Source: JAJRZL01 sp964557855
GTDB taxonomy: Bacteria > Zixibacteria > MSB-5A5 > GN15 > FEB-12
Assembly: GCA_964557855.1 (NCBI GenBank)
Contig: CAZLBP010000018.1
Coordinates: forward strand, 10,589 to 74,588
Direction of reading: 5' to 3'
Length of the DNA stretch: 64,000 bases
The notes under the pieces are model-generated. The model had not been told where the DNA came from. It did no database searches and worked only from the letters and a program-made list of their open reading frames with translations. Below are positions 60,762 through 64,000 of this stretch, piece after piece. Both the position numbers and the translations under genes were made by a program. Positions within the stretch are counted from its first letter, which is position 1, and each line of letters starts with the position of its first letter.

Positions 60762-61751
60762 ATGCGAGCCCATGACAACATACTGGAACTGATCGGCCAC
60801 ACGCCGATGGTCCGACTTCGGACGGGCGTTCCGTCCCCGGGACCACAGGCGTTCGCCAAGCTGGAGATGTTCAACCCAACCGGCTCTCTCAAGGACCGGA
60901 TGACGCACTATATTATCCGTAAAGCTCTCGATGAAGGCCGACTGAGACCCGGAGATACGGTCATCGATAATACGTCCGGTAATACCGGCTCGGCTCTGGC
61001 CATGGTAGCCTCACTTTATGGCCTGAAGGCGATTGTCACGACACCCGTGAAGACCAGCCAGGAGAAGATCGATCTGATCCGGTCTTATGGTGCGGAAGTG
61101 ATCATCACACCGGAGACGGACAATCATGATGATCCGGAGGGCTTCTTCATGGTGGCTCGCCGCCTGGCGCAAGAGCATGGGTATTTCGATCTGGACCAGT
61201 ACAACAACCAGGATAACGTCGAGGCGCATTACCACACGACGGGTCCGGAGATCTGGGAGGATACCGACGGCCGGATCACTCACCTGGTGGCCGGGATCGG
61301 GACCGGCGGTACGTTTTCCGGAACGGCTCGTTTCCTCAAGGAACAGAATCCGACCGTTCGCACAATCGCCGTCGACCCCGAAGGCTCCGTTTTTGCGGAG
61401 TACATCAAAGAGAACAAGCAGATTGCCGGTCATGCCTACAAAGTCGAAGGGATCGGCTCGGATGTGATAACGGAGGCACTACACCCTCATCTTGTCGATG
61501 AGGTGATCACCGTATCCGACCGCGATTCGTTCAATCGGGCGCGACTGATTGCCCGAAACGAGGGCATCTCCGCGGGCGGTTCATCCGGTGCCGTAGCGGT
61601 AGCCATGGAACGTGTGGCGGCTGAGGCGGAGTCGAGTGCCGTTATAGTCGGTATTTTCGGCGACGCCGGTATACGGTATTTGAGCAAGTGTTATAACGAT
61701 TCCTGGATGAGGCAGCACGGTTTCTTACCTGAGCAGGAGGTACACAACTAG
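60762..61751 (+). CDS. Cysteine synthase-like PLP enzyme
   Basis: 329 residues, fold type II PLP enzyme of the cysteine synthase / cystathionine beta-synthase family. It has ILELIGHTPMVRL, the catalytic Lys in MFNPTGSLKDRM, the phosphate-stabilising TSGNTGSALAM, GIGTGGTFSGTARFLK, and GISAGGSSGAVAVA. It lacks a CBS domain. It likely uses O-acetylserine (or phosphoserine) and sulfide to make cysteine. The ATG at 60762 has no good ribosome site; the frame stays open 14 codons upstream. Its stop lies three bases before the DUF1573 gene, suggesting co-transcription. Confidence 0.88.
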   Translation: MRAHDNILELIGHTPMVRLRTGVPSPGPQAFAKLEMFNPTGSLKDRMTHYIIRKALDEGRLRPGDTVIDNTSGNTGSALAMVASLYGLKAIVTTPVKTSQEKIDLIRSYGAEVIITPETDNHDDPEGFFMVARRLAQEHGYFDLDQYNNQDNVEAHYHTTGPEIWEDTDGRITHLVAGIGTGGTFSGTARFLKEQNPTVRTIAVDPEGSVFAEYIKENKQIAGHAYKVEGIGSDVITEALHPHLVDEVITVSDRDSFNRARLIARNEGISAGGSSGAVAVAMERVAAEAESSAVIVGIFGDAGIRYLSKCYNDSWMRQHGFLPEQEVHN

Positions 61752-61753
61752 CG

Positions 61754-62449
61754 ATGCATTGGCTGATGATGTGTGTGACAGGTATATTCCTGGCGGCGGT
61801 CGCAAAGGAGACCGAGACTCCGACGACGTGGTTTCCCGTGACCGAGGAGTTACGATTCGATTTTGGCCATGTCGGCATAGACTATACGATCTATCATGAT
61901 TATCCGTACGAAAACCGCACCGGCGATACCGTCCGGGTCGAAGAAATCGATGTCACGTGCGACTGTTCTTCGGTCTATGCGCGTAATACGGTCATCCCGC
62001 CGGGTGACACGACATATTTCATGTTGAAGTTCAGCACCAAGGACTTTTACGGTAAGGTAACCAAGACCTTCACCGTCCATACCGATCATCCCCGCCTGCC
62101 GGAGATGATCTACGTCTATTCGGGGATTGTGGGCCAATGGTACGGCGGGATCAAGCCGGAGCCGCACTCGTTGTTCTTTCTTCCTGGCAAGGGTCCCCAG
62201 ACAATACGTATCCAAAATCCCCTGTATGACCAGATCATGGTGACGCAATACATCCAGCGCGACTCCACGTTTACGACTCATATCAAAAGCGAAACGGCAC
62301 CAAAAGGCGAGGACCTGGAAATCGAGATTGCACCCAACCCGAATCTGGCCAGCGGGTCCTACGTATCCAACGTCACGTTACATGTCACCCAGGTTGAAGT
62401 CGACGAGCCGAATATACTGACGATTCCGATCAAAATCGTGGTGTACTAG
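61754..62449 (+). CDS. DUF1573 domain secreted protein
   Basis: 231 residues. A hydrophobic N-terminus (LMMCVTGIFLAAVA) suggests export. A DUF1573 fold follows: LRFDFGHVGIDYTIYHDYPYENRTGDTVRVEEIDVTCDCSSVYARNTVIPPGDTTYFMLKF, with the family's D-x-C-x-C core. A second Ig-like strand module fills the C-terminus. DUF1573 proteins are periplasmic and of unknown role. Coding begins three bases after the PLP enzyme stop. Confidence 0.85.
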   Translation: MHWLMMCVTGIFLAAVAKETETPTTWFPVTEELRFDFGHVGIDYTIYHDYPYENRTGDTVRVEEIDVTCDCSSVYARNTVIPPGDTTYFMLKFSTKDFYGKVTKTFTVHTDHPRLPEMIYVYSGIVGQWYGGIKPEPHSLFFLPGKGPQTIRIQNPLYDQIMVTQYIQRDSTFTTHIKSETAPKGEDLEIEIAPNPNLASGSYVSNVTLHVTQVEVDEPNILTIPIKIVVY

Positions 62450-62649
62450 GGGCAACGAGGTAGCGGATGCCGTTGCGATACGATTTGACCGGCGTGTCGG
62501 TAGACGGATCCAGCCGAAAAATGACTTGACACGAGCTCTCCGAGGAGCTTACTTGAGGTAGTGAGGGTGACTCTCTGCTGTCCCTGGGTAGTTTCCTAGC
62601 CCCCTCTACCCAACCAGAGTAGCGCCCTCTATTTTTGTATTCGGGGCAT

Positions 62650-63690
62650 TCACCGGGTGAAGTAGTCGAGGGTCGGCGCCTGTTCACTGAATTCGACGAC
62701 CCGACCCATCATCTTGACCACGTCAACGGGATATCGCCCGACCGCCGTTTCTCCGGAAAGCATAACATAGTCCGACCCATCCAGAACCGCGTTGGCAACA
62801 TCGCTGACTTCCGCCCGCGTCGGGCGCGGATTGTGCGTCATGCTCTCCATCATCTGAGTCGCCGTGATAACGAACTTCTTGCGCCGACGGCATTCATCAA
62901 AGAGGATCTTTTGCAGCACCGGCAGCTGGTAAATCGGCAGCGAGACACCCAGGTCCCCACGGGCCACCATAATGCCGTCCGCAATATCCAGGATCTCATC
63001 GAGATTCCGGATAGCCGCCCGATTCTCGATCTTGGCAACGAGCCGGCACGAGGAGTTGCTCTCGGACATGACCTTTCTGATGTCTTTCATATCCTGCCCG
63101 TTCCGCACAAAGGACTGAGCAATAAAATCGACTCCCGCAGCCAGGCCGAAGCGAATGTCTGACCGGTCCTTGGGCTTCAGGCCGACGTGCGGCAACTGGA
63201 CATCGGGAATGTTGATACCCTTGTTCTGTTTAACGATCCCCGGCACCACTACTTCACAGGCGATGTAGTCGTTCGAAGTATTCAGCACCTTCAAAGCAAT
63301 CGTACCGTCATCGATAAATATCATTCTGTTTTCTTCTACGATTTCGAGCGAGCCTTCATAATCAATGGGAATCGACAGGAAACTGCTGCGGGCGTTCTCA
63401 GCCGTGAGATATACCGTCTGACCTTTCGTCAGCCGAATCTGTCGATCTGACGAGGCGGGTAGAGTGGCCACGCGGATACGAAATCCCTCCAGATCCTGCA
63501 GAAGCTCCAGGTCACCTCGGGGGCCGCCGCTGATTTTCTTCATTGTGTCGATCCGGTTTCGGTGTTCGTGCTGCGTGCCGTGCGAGAAGTTGAGCCGGGC
63601 GACATTCATGCCCGCCCGCATCATGTCCCTGAGCGTGGCGGCGCTATCGGACGCCGGTCCGATCGTACATATTATCTTCGTTCGTGGCAT
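62650..63690 (-). CDS. pyk: Pyruvate kinase, short form without C-terminal domain
   Basis: 346 residues, versus ~470 in most bacterial Pyk. Active-site parts are complete: RTKIICTIGPASDSAATL, RLNFSHGTQ, CRLVAKIENRAAIRNLDEIL (catalytic Lys), GIMVARGDLGVSLP, ITATQMMESM, PRPTRAEVSDVANAVLDGSDYVMLSGETAVG. The B domain (DLEGFRIRV to GLKPKDRSDI) is present. It stops right after the (beta/alpha)8 barrel, at FSEQAPTLDYFTR, so the allosteric C-domain is absent. It makes pyruvate and ATP from PEP and ADP. GGATACCAA precedes the ATG at 63690. Confidence 0.94.
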   Translation of the reverse strand: MPRTKIICTIGPASDSAATLRDMMRAGMNVARLNFSHGTQHEHRNRIDTMKKISGGPRGDLELLQDLEGFRIRVATLPASSDRQIRLTKGQTVYLTAENARSSFLSIPIDYEGSLEIVEENRMIFIDDGTIALKVLNTSNDYIACEVVVPGIVKQNKGINIPDVQLPHVGLKPKDRSDIRFGLAAGVDFIAQSFVRNGQDMKDIRKVMSESNSSCRLVAKIENRAAIRNLDEILDIADGIMVARGDLGVSLPIYQLPVLQKILFDECRRRKKFVITATQMMESMTHNPRPTRAEVSDVANAVLDGSDYVMLSGETAVGRYPVDVVKMMGRVVEFSEQAPTLDYFTR

Positions 63691-63977
63691 TTGGTATCCA
63701 ATTACACTGAGCGTTGTTTGCCACCACTATCGTGCAATGTGGTGTGAATGCTATCTTCATTGCGCCGGTGCCGACGTGACCCGTACCACCCGGCGAATAA
63801 CAATCAGATTCGTTTCCAATTTAAAGTAACCGGTCCGAGTAGGGAATCAAGGACTAAGTACCTGAATCTGCACTCCCGGGTGCGTTGTCAATGTCAGTCC
63901 TCCAACTCTCCCGTTCACAAAAAAGCCGCCCGGGTGGGCGGCTCCAGACAAAACTTATGGACTAACCAGTCTTATTA
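63691..63977. other. Intergenic region upstream of pyk
   Basis: It holds the start region of the leftward pyk gene and a terminator hairpin for a leftward gene entering from the right edge. No gene seen. Confidence 0.45.
63925..63942 (-). terminator. Intrinsic terminator on the minus strand
   Basis: Stem GCCGCCC / GGGCGGC with loop GGGT. On the minus strand it is followed by TTTTTT (63919-63924). It would end a leftward gene entering from the right edge. Confidence 0.85.
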
Positions 63978-64000
63978 TTATTCAGCCTTGATGATACAGT
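63978..64000 (-). CDS. 3' end of a leftward gene (entering from right edge)
   Basis: On the minus strand, the last bases read TGT-ATC-ATC-AAG-GCT-GAA-TAA (C-I-I-K-A-E-stop), with the intrinsic terminator (63925-63942) 35 bases beyond. The frame choice rests mainly on terminator placement. Confidence 0.35.

Noticed and set aside
1..64000. tRNA, rRNA or tmRNA genes
   Set aside because: No T-loop-like GTTCRA context with pairing arms, nor rRNA-like conserved blocks, was found by eye; a tRNAscan or Infernal run would be needed for certainty.

Overview
The window is a bacterial chromosome segment with about 48 protein genes, no rRNA, tRNA or CRISPR array that I can see, and many short palindromic repeats between genes. 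Five secreted proteins end in the same double dockerin-like tail (two copies of a D-x-A/V-D-L-S/T-Y-L-V-D-Y-L-F motif, then a penultimate Cys). Together with gingipain-like proteases, FlgD-like C-terminal domains, an AsmA protein, outer-membrane beta-barrel and lipoproteins, this suggests a diderm of the FCB group, perhaps Zixibacteria or a relative. That assignment rests on remembered family patterns and was not tested.

Layout. 1-10.5 kb: a beta-helix surface protein leaving the left edge, a tRNA-dihydrouridine synthase, a small Ca-motif secreted protein with a beta-barrel, two tandem thioredoxin-like exported proteins, and an M43-type metalloprotease with PKD, cohesin-like and dockerin modules. 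The second thioredoxin-like gene has an in-frame TGA exactly where its neighbour has the first Cys of CxxC, followed by a hairpin resembling a bacterial SECIS. I read it as an exported UxxC selenoprotein, and it is the most interesting item here. 10.6-18.5 kb: a WlbA-like sugar dehydrogenase, the archaeal-type amidotransferase pair GatD/GatE (unexpected in a bacterium), a CGGC protein, a methyltransferase and a NapH-like membrane ferredoxin with an FNR-type operator. 19-29.7 kb: two tandem gingipain-like (C25) giant proteases and a thrombospondin type-3 repeat protein, all dockerin-tagged. 30-40 kb: glutamate dehydrogenase, 3-methyladenine glycosylase, prfB with its programmed frameshift, pta, an aminotransferase, pckA, an FmdB zinc ribbon and a GlcD-type oxidase. 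40-47.5 kb: a housekeeping run on the minus strand (yicC-gmk-rpoZ-topA-xerC-hslV-hslU). 47.8-55.7 kb: a tightly packed minus-strand envelope operon (AsmA, M1-like pseudo-peptidase, subtilase, PAS protein). 56-64 kb: a metallo-hydrolase, an AT-richer patch with a trypsin-like protease and a DUF3644/HEPN-like gene, YjbQ, a SPOR lipoprotein, a cysteine-synthase-like enzyme, a DUF1573 protein and a short pyruvate kinase.

Between genes, three copies of an exactly 161-bp element with GTTGAAAAAG-type inverted ends form a clear MITE-like or REP-like family. Its internal hairpin modules also occur alone. How the genes work together: one set builds and decorates the exported/proteolytic surface (dockerin proteins, proteases, beta-barrel, AsmA). 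A second set is core metabolism around PEP, pyruvate, acetyl-phosphate and amino acids. A third is information processing (Dus, GatDE, RF2, TopA, omega, HslVU).
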